A stretch of DNA of 64,000 nucleotides from Batkoa obscura (Eukaryota > Entomophthoromycota > Entomophthoromycetes > Entomophthorales > Batkoaceae), in the NCBI GenBank assembly GCA_030770535.1, contig JASVEC010000007.1, positions 1,488,001-1,552,000 on the forward strand. The letters are read 5' to 3'. The notes under the pieces were generated by a model, which saw only the letters and a program-made list of their open reading frames with translations, made no database searches and had not been told where the DNA came from. Below, in pieces: positions 12,764 through 25,189 of the stretch; the stretch's first letter is position 1; each line of letters begins with the position of its first letter. A program made the translations under genes and the position numbers.

Positions 12764-12960
12764 TGGGGATGTATTTTTTTTAAGAATTTTATTAAGAATT
12801 TTTCCATTCAAATAGCACTTAAAAGACAGAAAAAGTGATCAAGCTAAAAAAAACATCCCTATCTGAGGATATTTTTTTAGTTTCATTATTTTTTTCATTT
12901 TTTAAGTGCTATTTGAGCGGAAAGATTATTAGTAAATTTCTTAAAAAAAATACATCCCTA
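12764..12960. repeat. Two inverted copies of the ~100-bp TGGGGATGT MITE
   Basis: Copy one (12764-12861) begins TGGGGATGT and ends ACATCCCTA; copy two (12864-12960) has the opposite internal orientation, beginning TGAGGATAT and ending ACATCCCTA. They share the family's internal AAGCGCTATTTGAG-like segment (here AAGTGCTATTTGAGCGG). Together they form a near 200-bp palindrome with TC between and after the copies. Confidence 0.8.
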
Positions 12961-13218
12961 TCTGTTATTTTCATTATGGGAAATAGTTAAGAACTTCAGT
13001 AATTTAGTATGAGATAAAAATAAATCTTGACAGCTAATTATAAAATTTTAAGGTTGATACATTATATATGCCAATACTAATTATAATAATTAAATAGTAA
13101 TAGATTAAACTAGTATTAAGCTGCATTAAAACTTTATTACTACAAAAAAAGATAACTCCGTAATTCAACATTAATAAGTACAATAAAGGTTAAAAGCTAA
13201 TATAGTAAAATCATATAA

Positions 13219-13358
13219 GCCAGTGGTTTTATGCTGAGGATTGATTTATATAAATTGATTGTTTCATAAATTAAATGTTGTTAAGCAATATTAGTTTTAT
13301 TGATTAGATAGCAATATTTAATTTATAAATCAATCCCAAGCATAAAACTACCAACCCG
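13219..13358. repeat. Fold-back (palindromic) element, ~140 bp
   Basis: The arm GGTTTTATGCTGAGGATTG near 13225 is the imperfect complement of CAATCCCAAGCATAAAAC near 13331, and pairing continues inward through an ATAAATTAAAT/ATTTAATTTAT segment, leaving a loop of about 20 bases. Arms are around 60 bp. This is a MITE-like or hairpin element unrelated in sequence to the TGGGGATGT family. No target duplication is convincing. Confidence 0.65.
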
Positions 13359-15197
13359 TACTAAAGAATTAATTTTAACTTTCTAAAACCTTTGAAATGC
13401 CGAAATTGTATAAGTTCAAGGGTCATTAACTGGGTTATTTTAAATTTCATTTACTTATGGTTGTCTAATCTTAGAAGTAGGTATCTTTGAATTCAACGGG
13501 TAATTTAACCTCGGTAATTTAAGGCATTTAGATGCTGTATTAGGTTGTTAAAAATAGTCTAATTAAGTTTTAATCAATGGCCATTATCTTGAACTATAAT
13601 ATAGTTTTGAACATTGGAGAAGCTATAAAATTAGTTATCAAGTTTTATAACATATCTCAAGAAAAGCAATGTAATTCTACTATATATTATATAATATTCA
13701 ATAAATAAATTTAATATTGGACTAGCACACCAAGTTTATTATTCCTATATTTAAGTAACTTATCATTGAAACATTGAAACATTGAAACAATATATATAAA
13801 TTTATAGTTTACCGCACTCGGTTTTAGCTAAAAAATTTGAGAGGATTTGGTGTATAATACGGCTATGAGCTACAAAAGAACCCTTTATTTCGATGGCTCG
13901 ATAAAATACCGAGAACAGAGGGGTGCGATGGTAAGATTTCTACTTTAAGAAAAATGAAATATACATCAAAATAACTTTGTATTCTAACTACTCATTTAAA
14001 GTAGAAATTATGTAATGTCTATAAGTAAATTTTAATTTATTCCCGGTATCATCCGTATGTATTTTTATATTAATATAGTTGAATTTTGAATGAAATTATT
14101 ACATTTTATTTTATTTTGTTTTTGTATTGTTATTTTAGTTAAAACTAATAAATTGAAATTCCCGTTATTTTTAATAGATGTCTCAAAATCCCAATTTATT
14201 CTTTTTGATTTAAATATAACAATACAAATGCTTTATTAAATATACCTTGATTAAAGAGTTAAGATACCAGAAACTAAAAGGTCGGTAGCTTTTTTCCCTC
14301 ACCGCTTTACTATGATCTTGAAACACATTAAACGAGTGGATCAGGTCCTTATTGAAGCTTAGATCATATTAAAATAACCCTTTTTAATATAATAATTGAT
14401 AGTGATATATTAATAGAATTGTAATAATAATAAAAATAATAGTAGAATCCGCTTAATTATAATTTTACAATTGATTAAGTTTAAATCAGTGTTTGTTAAC
14501 TGCTCATTTAAAAATAAAAAATTAAGCACTACGTATTAAATTAAGACAATAATACTTTATTGGTTATAAAAGTTCCCGTTATACAGCACACATTTGAATT
14601 TAAATAACTATATAGTTAATAAACTAGATCTTGCTTGAAAACTAAAATTTTGGTTAAATTTGCTAATAAAAATATCTTTTCAACCTAAGCTAAATTTGAT
14701 ATGCTTGATAACAAAGGTGTGTATCCCGCATTATAGTCTTTTTAATTCAAAGCCTTAGTTAAGAATTTTATACATGAATTAAGTTCACCCATAAAGTAGC
14801 TAATTCTATTAAGCAATTTTGATATTGAAAGATAATTACAATATTATATAATTCTAGGCTCTATTGGATTATAAATACAAAATGGTTAAAGCTGCTATAA
14901 ATATTATTTATGATAGTATATTTAGCTCATTAAACAGGTTACAAAGAACGAACTGTTTATTATCAACTTTGAACCATTACTCGTTTTTATCAGCTTAAGA
15001 ATAAAGTTTTACTATATGGCCAATCAGTTTAATATAAATTTAATACAAGTTGGTTTATGATTTAGAATAAGAGAGGTTTCAAAAATAAAATAATAGCTAG
15101 GGATGAGTTTGAAAATAATATATAAATAGTAAATGTGGCTTACGGGAATTTAAGTAATGAAAAATTAACTTAAACTTTTACTCTTTTTAAATTCAAA

Positions 15198-16208
15198 ATG
15201 TCCATAGGAGAATATGATACCGAACATATACTGCTTCATGTATTTCATATAATAAATATTGTCTTTTGTGCACTGAGCCTTTTTCCAATGATATTGATTA
15301 CTATTGTTTTATTGAGGGATCGTATGTTTTCAAGAGATCGAGTTGGAAATACACTAATCGCCCATATGATACTACCTGTTTTAATGTATTCAATATCAAC
15401 TATTACTTTATCAGTATCGTGGCTTACAAATGACCATGGCCAACTTCCAATATGGTTATATCAATTACTTGGCTTTTTATTTAATTTGGGGTTATTGACC
15501 TTCCCTTTTTCAGTTGGCATGAGATATTCTTACTATTTCTGGTTAGTCGCTTTAGAAAGGAAAATAAAACCTATATACTGGTTTGTCATATTGATTGTTT
15601 ATTGGGCTACATGCATAGTATTACTAATACCAGTTGGTATTTTAAATGGATTTTCCCCACATTTAAGTGCTTTAATAGTGACTGTACCCTATACTTCTCA
15701 TGACCCACTATCTCTGACAATAACTATATTATTCCTTTGCATCATGGTACTTGGAGGTATAACACATGCTTTTTTCGCATTTATGATCCTTCTTAAGTTT
15801 AGTGATTTACTGAAATCAACTTCGGATTCTACAACTCCTAACGCTTCAAACAAACGCACAATTGAGCAAACAGAGCCAATCCAACTATCAGACGTGGAGT
15901 CAAGCAAATCAAAGGTACATTGGATCAATAAGTCGCGCCCACAAAGAGTAGCAAGTGCCTCTGAAAAAGCTATTTTAAGGAAATTTCTGCCAGCTACTAT
16001 TGTATATACCTGCACTCACGTACCTTTTATCTGCTTTGTGTTATATGAAAACATAACTCAGAATGAAGCACCAATTTGGATCCAATGCATTTACACTTTA
16101 TTATATTCCATAAGCTGCTTTATTACACCTTTCGTTATTATTCGAGCCAACCGAAAGATAGCAGAAGGGATTGGATTTTTATTTGATGATATCTTTAGGA
16201 GAGGATAA
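15198..16208 (+). CDS. Seven-transmembrane, class A-like G-protein-coupled receptor (336 aa)
   Basis: A single-exon gene starting at ATG 15198. Hydrophobic segments fall at about residues 15-38, 50-73, 86-108, 127-149, 171-198, 263-285 and 293-316, giving an N-out seven-helix layout with a short N-terminus. The long third cytoplasmic loop (about 200-262) is rich in Ser/Thr/Lys/Arg, as expected for G-protein or kinase contact, and the last span carries a Pro (ITPFVIIRANRKI) in the place of the class A NPxxY segment. The canonical DRY motif is not evident at the end of helix 3. Intronless rhodopsin-like receptors are, as I recall, numerous in some Entomophthorales. Ligand and signalling partner are unknown; fungal pheromone-receptor families do not fit. 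Confidence 0.72.
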   Translation: MSIGEYDTEHILLHVFHIINIVFCALSLFPMILITIVLLRDRMFSRDRVGNTLIAHMILPVLMYSISTITLSVSWLTNDHGQLPIWLYQLLGFLFNLGLLTFPFSVGMRYSYYFWLVALERKIKPIYWFVILIVYWATCIVLLIPVGILNGFSPHLSALIVTVPYTSHDPLSLTITILFLCIMVLGGITHAFFAFMILLKFSDLLKSTSDSTTPNASNKRTIEQTEPIQLSDVESSKSKVHWINKSRPQRVASASEKAILRKFLPATIVYTCTHVPFICFVLYENITQNEAPIWIQCIYTLLYSISCFITPFVIIRANRKIAEGIGFLFDDIFRRG

Positions 16209-17490
16209 ATTGATGGACTTCAAGTTGAAATGGCCACATAAGTACTTTAAAATATAAGTTTTATTTATAAATATTAACACTCTCATTGTTTTATTTTTCA
16301 TATCTATCAATAAAAATATGGATATATTTTCAATAAACTATAATTAATTTATTTTTACTTTTTTACCTTATGTATTAACCGATTCGCTTATTTGGACGGG
16401 TAAAGACTGTCTATATGTTAGTTAAATTATTGGCTAATTTCAATTATTATACAATTTTTTAGAAATTGGACCAAACAATTTAGCATACGCAGCTAGAGAT
16501 GTAACAGCTATCTAAAAAACAAAATTGATTCAAAATGCTATTACGAAAATTTTGGTCAATAAAGACAAAGAATTAAACTAATCAATTAATTAATAGGCTT
16601 TATGAAGTAAAATGTGAAATTAATTCATGACAGAAGGGATTAACTAAAATATAAGAGTATCTTTTTTTATTTCAGTATATTGACTGTTTTAACAATATTT
16701 AATCAAAATTATATTCTCAAACAAAAAAACATGATGTTATTTGTTGAAAATTTAACAATTAAAGGTAGTGTTTTTCACTTTCATTTTTCTTATTGAATAA
16801 CTATTTCCTCTAGTCCCATCCAAAACTCTACCTTTTGTTGCTAACATAATAGCGTGGATTATTTACAGACATTTTAATAAGCTCAACCACAAATCTTCAA
16901 GCTCTTTATTTCCTATAGTTGTCGCAGCGAAAGAATGGCGAACTCTCATTTCTAGGAATTTTTAGCCTCTCAGAGATTTTTAATCTCCTCTAAAGTCGAG
17001 AAATTATTTTCCAGTATCTTGTTTGACCCTAGAGTGAAGTTGTGGACCAACATCTATTTTTCCTCCATGAACTTCCTGCTCTTTTTTAAGCTTCTACGTT
17101 CCTTTTCTTTTTCATCCTTTACCTCAATGATTCGTCTTGTAGTTTCTTCTTATCCTTTAGTTCTTTTCTTATTTTGATAAAATACTGCTCATAACAGGTA
17201 AGGATTAAAAAAGTTGATGTTTTTAAAATTAATTTTATTACTTTTTGTGATTATTTTATGTAGACTTTATTTATCTTACAATATAAATTATAAAAAGATT
17301 TTTTATTATAAATAAATAAAAATATATATATGGGGATGTATTTTTTTAAGGATTTTACTAATAATCTTTCCGCTCAAATAGCGCTTAAAAAATGGAAAAA
17401 TTAATGAAACCAAGAAAACATCCTCAAATAATATTATAAATAAAACAAACAATTTCAGAATAAATATAATTTTTATTATCAACTGCTAGT
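16209..17490. other. Intergenic; one MITE and a GC-richer decayed patch
   Basis: The stretch at about 16790-17200 is less AT-biased than its surroundings and on the minus strand shows Lys/Glu-rich coding-like blocks broken in all frames, so it looks like the remains of a gene or element I cannot identify. A MITE copy follows at 17331-17426. Confidence 0.5.
17331..17426. repeat. TGGGGATGT-family MITE
   Basis: Begins TGGGGATGTATTTTTTT and ends ACATCCTCA, with the internal CGCTCAAATAGCGCTTAAAA block. Flanked by TA-rich sequence. Confidence 0.82.
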
Positions 17491-18033
17491 TGTGGAAGTT
17501 GGTACTCAGTAGTTAGAGTTAAAAGCACTTCTAACTTAATTAACTGGCCATAAGTCGAAAGGTCTTAGTTTATGTAACTAAAATATACTTAGGTTAATAG
17601 GAATAGTACGTAATAAGCTACATACTATATAAAACAAATAAAATACGAAATACTATTGTAAAATCTACGCAAAATACTATAATGCGTAGTGACTTTATTA
17701 AAGGTACGATATTAGGGAATAATTCAATCAAAAAGCCTCGAGTTAGTATGTTGAAGAATCTCTTTTGTACTTCAACTGGGCGGCTATATAAGGAACATGA
17801 TAACACTTATTCCTTATTACAGTTACCAAGTATGGTCATTAAAACGTGGACAATAAATTCTTTATGATTAGGCGGTAGGAATTTTCACAGCAAACCTGAA
17901 TAAGGAACTTTGGATCGATTGTACCATATGAATCACGGTCAAATTGAATGCAAGGCTGCAACTAGTTTTATAAACAAGTTAAGCGGTTATTATGTGATAA
18001 TCAATTATAGAACTGATGATGCAATATTTCACA
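17491..18033 (-). mobile_element. Solo LTR of the gypsy family (old copy)
   Basis: It runs TGTGGAAGTTGG...ATTTCACA and is the reverse complement of the LTRs at 41.7-56.6 kb, clearly diverged and about 75 bp longer. A 4-bp duplication TAGT lies on both sides, which fixes the ends as TG...CA and the target duplication as 4 bp. No internal element sequence remains next to it. Confidence 0.85.
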
Positions 18034-18197
18034 TAGTTTATAAAAAATATCAGCCCTAAATGGATAAAATTCTTTAAAATTATTATATAAATATATATTA
18101 AGACCCTAATAAGCCTAATTTTTATTTATAATACTATTATAAAATATAATAAAAGTTAAAGCCTAGGCAGTGTTAGACTTAGTAAATAATTAAGTAA

Positions 18198-18658
18198 TGT
18201 GAAAGTTGATACTTAGTGGTCGAAGTTAAAAGCTACTCTTGCTTAATTAACTTGCCTTGAGTCGAAGGGTCTTAGTTTATGTAACTAAGATAGACTTAAC
18301 TTAATAGAAATAGTATGTAGTAAGCTACGAATTATGTAAAACAAATACAATGGGAGATACTAATGGAAAATCTATGTAAGATGTTGTCAGAAAGACTTAG
18401 TGACTTTATTAATGACACGTTATCAGGGAGTAATCCAATTAAAAAAAGTCTCGAGTTATCATATTGAGGAATCTCTTTTATACTCCAATAAGTATGGATA
18501 TTAAAACGAGATAATATTCTTTGCAATATGAAGTTAGAAATTCTCGCAGCAAATCAAAATAAGGGGCTCTGAATTGATTGTGTTTGAATTTGAAAATACA
18601 ACTTAAGTGATTGTTGTGTTATGATCAATCTGAGAGCTAAATAAAGCAATATTTCACA
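18198..18658 (-). mobile_element. Solo LTR of the gypsy family
   Basis: Reverse-orientation LTR, closer to the young copies than the preceding solo LTR, from TGTGAAAGTTG to ATTTCACA. The 4-bp duplication GTAA flanks it. It lies only 164 bp from the previous solo LTR in the same orientation but each has its own duplication, so they are separate insertions. Confidence 0.9.
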
Positions 18659-20431
18659 GTAATTAAATAATTAAATAATATTATTTATTAAAATATTATT
18701 TAAAGAAAATGTTTAATAACAATGTGATTATCATTGATTTAATTAATGTTTTAATAGCTATTTTTATTATTTCAGATATAGTAATGACATTAAGTTTTTT
18801 GCCAGCTTTAAAAACTATTTAATAAGTTGAATAAACAAGCTAATTATAAGATTTATAATAATAAAAAGCAAATAAAGCATTTTTAATAAAATTAATTTCA
18901 ACTTTATAAACCATCAATATTATAAAAAATAAAACTAATATTAAATAATTCCAAAATAATCGATTTATCAAAATGTTTACAATTTTATTTAAAATAATTA
19001 TTAATATTTTTATATAATAAATTATATCAAATAATAATACTATAAACAAATCAAAATTATTATTTTTAATGATTTTAAACTAGGAATTAAAAAATATTTT
19101 AATAAGCATAAATATTAATAAAAGTTAAAATTATAATATTATTAAGATTATAAATTTTAGCATTTTAGGTTTTATTAATTAATTATTTATTTATTTTCAG
19201 TTTGCATAATAACAGTAAAACCATTATTAAAGAAAAAATTATTATTTAGTTTATTAATTTCAAAAATAACTAAAAAATTATGCCTTTCTAATAAATTTTA
19301 ATATAATTAATACTAAATTTATTAATATTTTAAGCAGCACCAGCAATACATATAGCTTAAACAGTAGTAATATCAGTTTTATATAAAAATAAAATTAAAA
19401 GAAAATAGACTTTTTTATTGCTAATGATAGAATATTTATTATTATCAAAAGTAAATTCAATAATATTTTTTAGTTAGAAACTAAGTTTAACCTAATAAGC
19501 AAAATTTAAACCAGCTGAAGTAAAAGAAAAGAAAACATGGTGATATTGGTTGAAAATAAATTTAAAAGCATTAACAATTTGTGTTATTTTTTATTTGTGT
19601 ATTTAAAATACATGTAAGTATAAAACTTTATTTGATCTAATCAATTTTAACTGGAAAGCTTACAGCTTTTAAACTATAAAAATGGGCATTTTAAAATTGC
19701 TCTAGAAAATTTATCATTATAAATGTGCAAAAAACTTTTTAATTTGATAAATTTAGTTTGTTTTATATAAATTTTTGTAAGCAAAACGCTTTTTTTAATT
19801 ATATTATAAATGTTAGTAAGCGATTAATATTAAAAAATTCTAAGCATGTAAGTTTTATTGACATAAAACACTCGAAACTTGAAATAAAAGTATTAGAATT
19901 TTTAAGTTTTATTTAATAATTTATAAAATAACATCAATATTATCATAACGTTAAAAGCAACAAAAATCATACAAATAAAACAGCTATAAAAATCTTTTAT
20001 TTAAAACAAAAAAATAAGGACATGGTCAAAGGAAAGTAAAGCACTGATATTCTCCTATTAAAATATATATTAGATAGAAATAGCATCACCAATTTGTCAG
20101 ATAACATTTTAAGGTCATTTTTTAAAGTTTGAGCAAACCAATAACAAATTTCAAACTAAATTTTTGTTTGAATATGACAAAAAGCCTTTATATGAATTTT
20201 AAGTGTCAATTTAGTGCAAAATATTTGCTGATTAATACTGGGAAATTTTAAAATGTCATTTTGAAGTTTTAGTAGCTGTATTTATTATCCTTGTCTAGAT
20301 CCAATTAAAAGCAGCCATGCTACTTTGATTATTAATTTAATTGGGTTAGAATTAGATAGTTATATATTAAAGTATTAAAAATAACAATATACGTTTTCCC
20401 ACCAAGTTTTTAATTTTAATATGGATTTTTA
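18659..20431. other. Very AT-rich intergenic region
   Basis: About 1.8 kb downstream of the minus-strand acid phosphatase with no gene I can support; short frames here are AT-bias artefacts. No MITE or LTR copy is visible. Confidence 0.55.
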
Positions 20432-22006
20432 TCAAGAAGTGCCATTAGGATTGGGTGTAGTAATGACATCTTTAAAGCATTCTTCAACCAAGTTGAAAGG
20501 CTTATTTCTAACTGATCCTGGCAAGTAAGCTTCAAACCCACCAATGAGTCCCAAGTCATTATCTAAATAGCCTAAAAATTTATGGATGGAACACCCGAAC
20601 TCTGGGCACCAAGAAGTAACCAAAGATTTGCCATTATAAAACATGCGAATAAAGTATTGATTTAAGATGCTATTTTTGCTCTTGCACTTCTTGCCATCCT
20701 TTTTCCATAATTCAAATTGAATGTTTGAAGAATAAGGCGGCCAGCGCATTTCAGTAGAATTTAACGCACCTAGTAATGGAGTAACTGAAGTATCATGGCC
20801 AGAGTAGTAATAGATCTTCTTTAATTGACCCATCATTGAATAAGCAGGATGGTTGAAGTCAATGATTTTATCACTTTTCTCGAGGTTGGCAATATGAGCC
20901 AAAAACTTACGCTTCATTTCTAATAAAAAGGGACCCATTCTTAATTTAGCTAATAATGGGAATTGAGCCTCATTGTCACGATACATGATGCGGTATTGTC
21001 CATTGGAGGCAATCATGGTGTTATCAACCATAGCTGGGGTAACACAGTTAGTAGGATCTCTCTTTGAGCAGATGTTTTTTTTGTTATGACATTTACGAAC
21101 TTGGAAAACATCAGTAAAATAAAAGAAATCAAAAGCTCTACTATACTCAAACTTTTTGGTACTGTTTGAGTCGTACACCATATCTAAGAACTGCTTACGA
21201 TCAGGTAAAGTGAAATTCAATAACTCTTTCATTGCTTTTGACTGTGTAATTTTTTTCTCTAAAATAGCAATGTTTGGACAATTCTTTGGGTTGGGAACCA
21301 TATACTCAATCTCAGCTGGTAAGGTAAAGATAGGTAATTCCAAATTTCGGAATTGAGCTGGATTAAATTGGGTGTTATAATTGAATGGAAACATACCTGA
21401 CATTAAAGAGATAGCGGATTGATGGGTACGCCAAACATCACTAGCACGAACTAAGATATCTTTTTGATTCTCTAACCAATTTTCTTGAATTAAACCTGTC
21501 TTTTCATGGTAAATCTTTTTTAAGTTTTGTCCCAATTTAACTTGGTAAGCCATTCCTTTTGGAGTTAATTGACCAGTGGAGCAATTTCCAGGCCAGAATA
21601 AGCTGGAGTATGGGTTTAAACTACAGTAATTGAATGGGGAGACATTAGGGTCGCAGCTGTTTTGATAGTATTTGGTGCTTGGTTTGAAGATTAAGTTATC
21701 AACGTGGGATTGCTCCAAAGCACAGCTCCATGGCTCATTTTCATACCCTTCTGGGAGCATATTATAGGGCGTACGATCACCATGACGATTCATCCATATC
21801 GATGTAAGTAACTTACCGTTCTTAAACTAATCAAAATTAGATTTTATACTTTTAAGTTGCTAATTAAAGTTTACCATTGGCTGATAAGTGTCTGGGTTAG
21901 GCAATCCAGCTTCGCAATAGTTGTAGCCATCAAGTTTATCATTCTCATAACCTGGATAGCTGCTGGTTACTACGCCAACAGCTAATAGTAAAAGTAAATT
22001 TAACAT
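20432..22006 (-). CDS. Secreted histidine acid phosphatase (2 exons, ~508 aa)
   Basis: Exon 1 (22006-21875) encodes a signal peptide (MLNLLLLLAVGVVTSS) and the CEAGLPNP segment; a 48-bp intron (21874-21827) precedes exon 2 (21826-20432). The branch-2 histidine phosphatase signature RHGDRTP, which carries the nucleophilic His, starts exon 2, and the proton donor HD pair appears in YYYSGHDTSVTPLL. Many paired Cys suit an extracellular enzyme. The family hydrolyses phosphomonoesters at acid pH and includes phytases and prostatic-type acid phosphatases; substrate cannot be fixed from sequence. It is divergently arranged with a close paralogue at 22802. Its last 23 residues are identical to that paralogue's although the rest differs substantially. 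Confidence 0.93.
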
Positions 22007-22801
22007 GGTGTATTTTTTCTAATTGAATAAAAACAAAGAATTCTTGGTATATTTTTACACATTTATAGTTTATAACATTTAAAGTTAAGGTGCTATAAGT
22101 TCTAAAAACTCCTTGACAGTTCATTTTTCATATTGTTTATTCTTTAATATTTGAATCGTATTAATTTCGGTAAATTTACCCCACATTTTTTAAAGTTTCA
22201 CTTAGGAATAAATATTTTATTTATATTATTATTAAAAATACAACACCTGATTTGAATAGTGAATATTATTAGAATATTATTGAATTTTTATTCATTAGTG
22301 AGAATTATTTTTCAGCGTTTTAAAATAAGTGCCTCTATATTACCTCTGATTTTTAGCATACTAATATGGGTTGTTACAATTGGGCTTTCGATTCTTTTTT
22401 ACATATCGTAATAATAGCTTATTACTATTATAAGATACTACGAGACTAAAATCAAACCAAAAAATACTAATAATTTAATAACAAATAAATCAATCTTTAA
22501 ATTGATCAACATGAATAATATCAAGTTATCTACTATATAAAGTGATTTCGTTTCAAAAATTAATAACTTTACTTAATAATTTAAGATAACTTCCCTTTAT
22601 AAAAAAGGAAATAAAGTGATTTATTGGGAATTTAAAGCAAAAAAGTCAATATAATAAAAGTCATGCTAATTCAATTCTATTCTTCAAGGATTCAAAGTTC
22701 GAGTTGAAAATATTTTATAGAAAAAATATGAAAATAGCTTTTATAATAACTAATATAAAAAGAGACGTAAACACGTCAAAAAACTTTACTACTTTTGTAA
22801 A
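22007..22801. promoter_or_regulatory. Shared divergent promoter region of the acid phosphatase pair
   Basis: The 795-bp spacer separates the start codons of two head-to-head paralogues, so it must hold both promoters. A TATA-like TATAAAAAGAG lies near 22753-22765, about 40 bp upstream of the right-hand ATG. I find no phosphate-response element I would defend. Confidence 0.5.
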
Positions 22802-24376
22802 ATGTTAGTTAACAACCTTTTAATTTTAACTAGTTTAGTATTAGTTAACGCTGAGTTTGATGCACCTGCATCTGATCAACTTACAGGTGGATACACTTAC
22901 TGTGAAGCTGGTTTACCAAACCCTGAAACTTATAAACCTTTGGTAATTCAATTAAATGATAACAAAAGTAGCGTAAATTAATTTATTTTTATACTCTAGT
23001 TTAAAGATGGTAAATTAATCACTACCATATGGATGGGACGTCATGGTGATCGTACTCCCATCAATTACTTACCACAAGGTCATGAAAAAGATGCCTGGAA
23101 TTGTGCTTTAGAACAAACCCATGTCCACAACGTAACCTTTGTTCAAAGTACTAAATATTTTAAGAACAGTTGTAATCCTACCGATTCTCCATTTAATTAC
23201 TGTAGTTTAAACCCTTACTCCAGCCTATACTGGCCAGGTAGCTGTTCCACTGGTCAATTGACACCTAAGGGTATGGCCTATCAATTTAAGTTAGGCCAAA
23301 ACTTAAATAAGATCTACATTGAACAATTGAAATTCTTAAACAAAGACTGGCACTCAGCCAAAAAGGATGTGTTTGTTAGAGCTACCGATGTATGGCGTAC
23401 ACATCAATCTGCCATCTCTTTGATGTCTGGTATGTTCCCATACAACTATAACCAACAATTTACTCCTCAACAATTCAAAAAGTACGAGTTACCTATCTAT
23501 TCTTTACCAACTGAAACTGAATACATTTTACCTAACCCAAAGAATTGTCCTAACTTAGCAAACTTGGAGTTAAAAGTACGTGAATCCGCCCCAATGCAAA
23601 AATTATTAAACCAAACTTTAGTTGACAGAAAAAACTTTTTATCCATTGTGGTTGATAGCAACACTACCAAGCGTGTAGAATACGCTAAAGCCTATGATTT
23701 TGCTTATTTCACTGATATCTTGCAGGCTAGAACCTGTCATAAAATGCCAGCTATCTGTAACCTTAAAGATAGCTCCAAATGTGTTACCCAAGACATTGTC
23801 GATAACACTATGGTTGCTGGAAACACTCAATATCGTTTATTATTCCGCGATAATGAACATCAATTCCCAAGCTTAGCTAAATTAAGAATGGGTGCCTTTT
23901 TATTAGAAATGAAGCGTACTTTATTATCCCATGTTGCTAAGAACATTGATAGTAAAAAACTTGTTGATTACAATCATAGTAGCATCAAACAAATGGGTCA
24001 ATTAAAGAAATTATACTATTACTCCGCCCATGATACCTCCATCATCCCATTATTAGGTGCTATCAATGCTACCGATATGCGCTGGCCACCATACTCTTCT
24101 AATATGCAATTTGAACTGTGGAAGAAGGATTGCAATTCTAAAGATTTAGACCAATTCCATTTGAGAGCTTTTTATAATGGAGCTCCATTAACAACCTCTT
24201 GGTGTAATGGTACCTGTAAACTTACTAACTTCTTGGACTTTTTAGATAAGAAATTGAATCTTATTGGTGGTTTTGAAACTTACTTAGAAGAATCCGTTAC
24301 AAGCAAGCCTTTCAACTTGGTTGAAGAATGCTTTAAAGATGTCATTACTACACCCAATCCTAATGGTACTTCTTAA
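22802..24376 (+). CDS. Secreted histidine acid phosphatase, paralogue (2 exons, ~505 aa)
   Basis: Exon 1 (22802-22942) encodes a signal peptide (MLVNNLLILTSLVLVNA) and CEAGLPNPETYKP; a 57-bp intron (22943-22999) precedes exon 2 (23000-24376). RHGDRTP supplies the catalytic His and the HD donor lies in YYYSAHDTSIIPLL. The intron position is the same as in the divergent neighbour, so the pair arose by duplication with inversion. Secreted acid phosphatase of the histidine family; exact substrate unknown. The final ~69 coding bases match the neighbour with about one difference, far closer than the rest. Confidence 0.93.
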
Positions 24377-24691
24377 AATTAAGAGTTATTATGTTACAAA
24401 TAAATAAACTAGTGTTTTTATATATTAGTATTTCAATTTTAAACCTTACTATATATAAAGTTGACCAAAAGTTTTAAATACTAAAAAAATACGAACAGAT
24501 AGAGCTTTTTTTTTCTTTCTTTTTGATACTGTAAAGCGTGTAAATGTTGTCGTTTCGTGGCAAACTTTCAACTTAATTCAAAATAAAGATTACTTTTGCG
24601 CGGAGTAATTATCCAAATTCCTATTATTTTAATCAAGTTAAAGTAACTCTTCGAATTGAATTGTAAAAAAGTGCCACAAAACAACAATATT
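24377..24691. other. Short AT-rich spacer
   Basis: The downstream region of the acid phosphatase up to the end of the degenerate transposon. Nothing further is seen. Confidence 0.5.
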
Positions 24692-25189
24692 TGGGGATGT
24701 CCGAATTGGTTTCATTTTTTTATCCAATTTTTAAATATTTTATATTTCAAAAATTTTGCTTGAAATTCTGTAAAAATAAATTCTATTAAAAACCAAAAGT
24801 ACTCAACACAATCTTAAATTATTTTACAATTTATATCGTAAGTTAGCGGAATTTCTATTAAATTTAATACGAATTCCCGGATTAGCAAGGCTTTTATTAA
24901 TATAACCTATATATTGATATTAATTAAAGTTGCAGTATGTAAATAAATACATGTTTTTGTAAAACTTCATAGATAAATATTTATTATTGACTGCTTTATA
25001 GCTAACATTGCAGATTTGTTATCAAATAAATAATAATTATAATGTTATAATTACGTTATTAATATATTACTAAGTTAAGGAATAGCTGCATGGGAGGGAG
25101 CGGTTAGTCCCAAAATTATGATCAACTATCTTTATATAATATAAGTAATATAATACTAGTTTTTATTTATTATTACAATTACTTGCTCT

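Larger units (their letters stand above)
12134..15197. other. Intergenic region with MITE pair and fold-back element
   Basis: Three kilobases without a supportable gene. Two MITE copies lie in inverted orientation at 12764-12960 and a separate fold-back element at 13219-13358. A slightly GC-richer patch at 13800-13930 and another at 14270-14360 show no coding pattern or RNA fold that I can support. Confidence 0.6.

Noticed and set aside
17491-18658. A two-LTR element with a very short internal region
   Set aside because: The two LTRs have different target duplications (TAGT and GTAA) and different divergence, and only ~160 bp of unrelated DNA lies between them.
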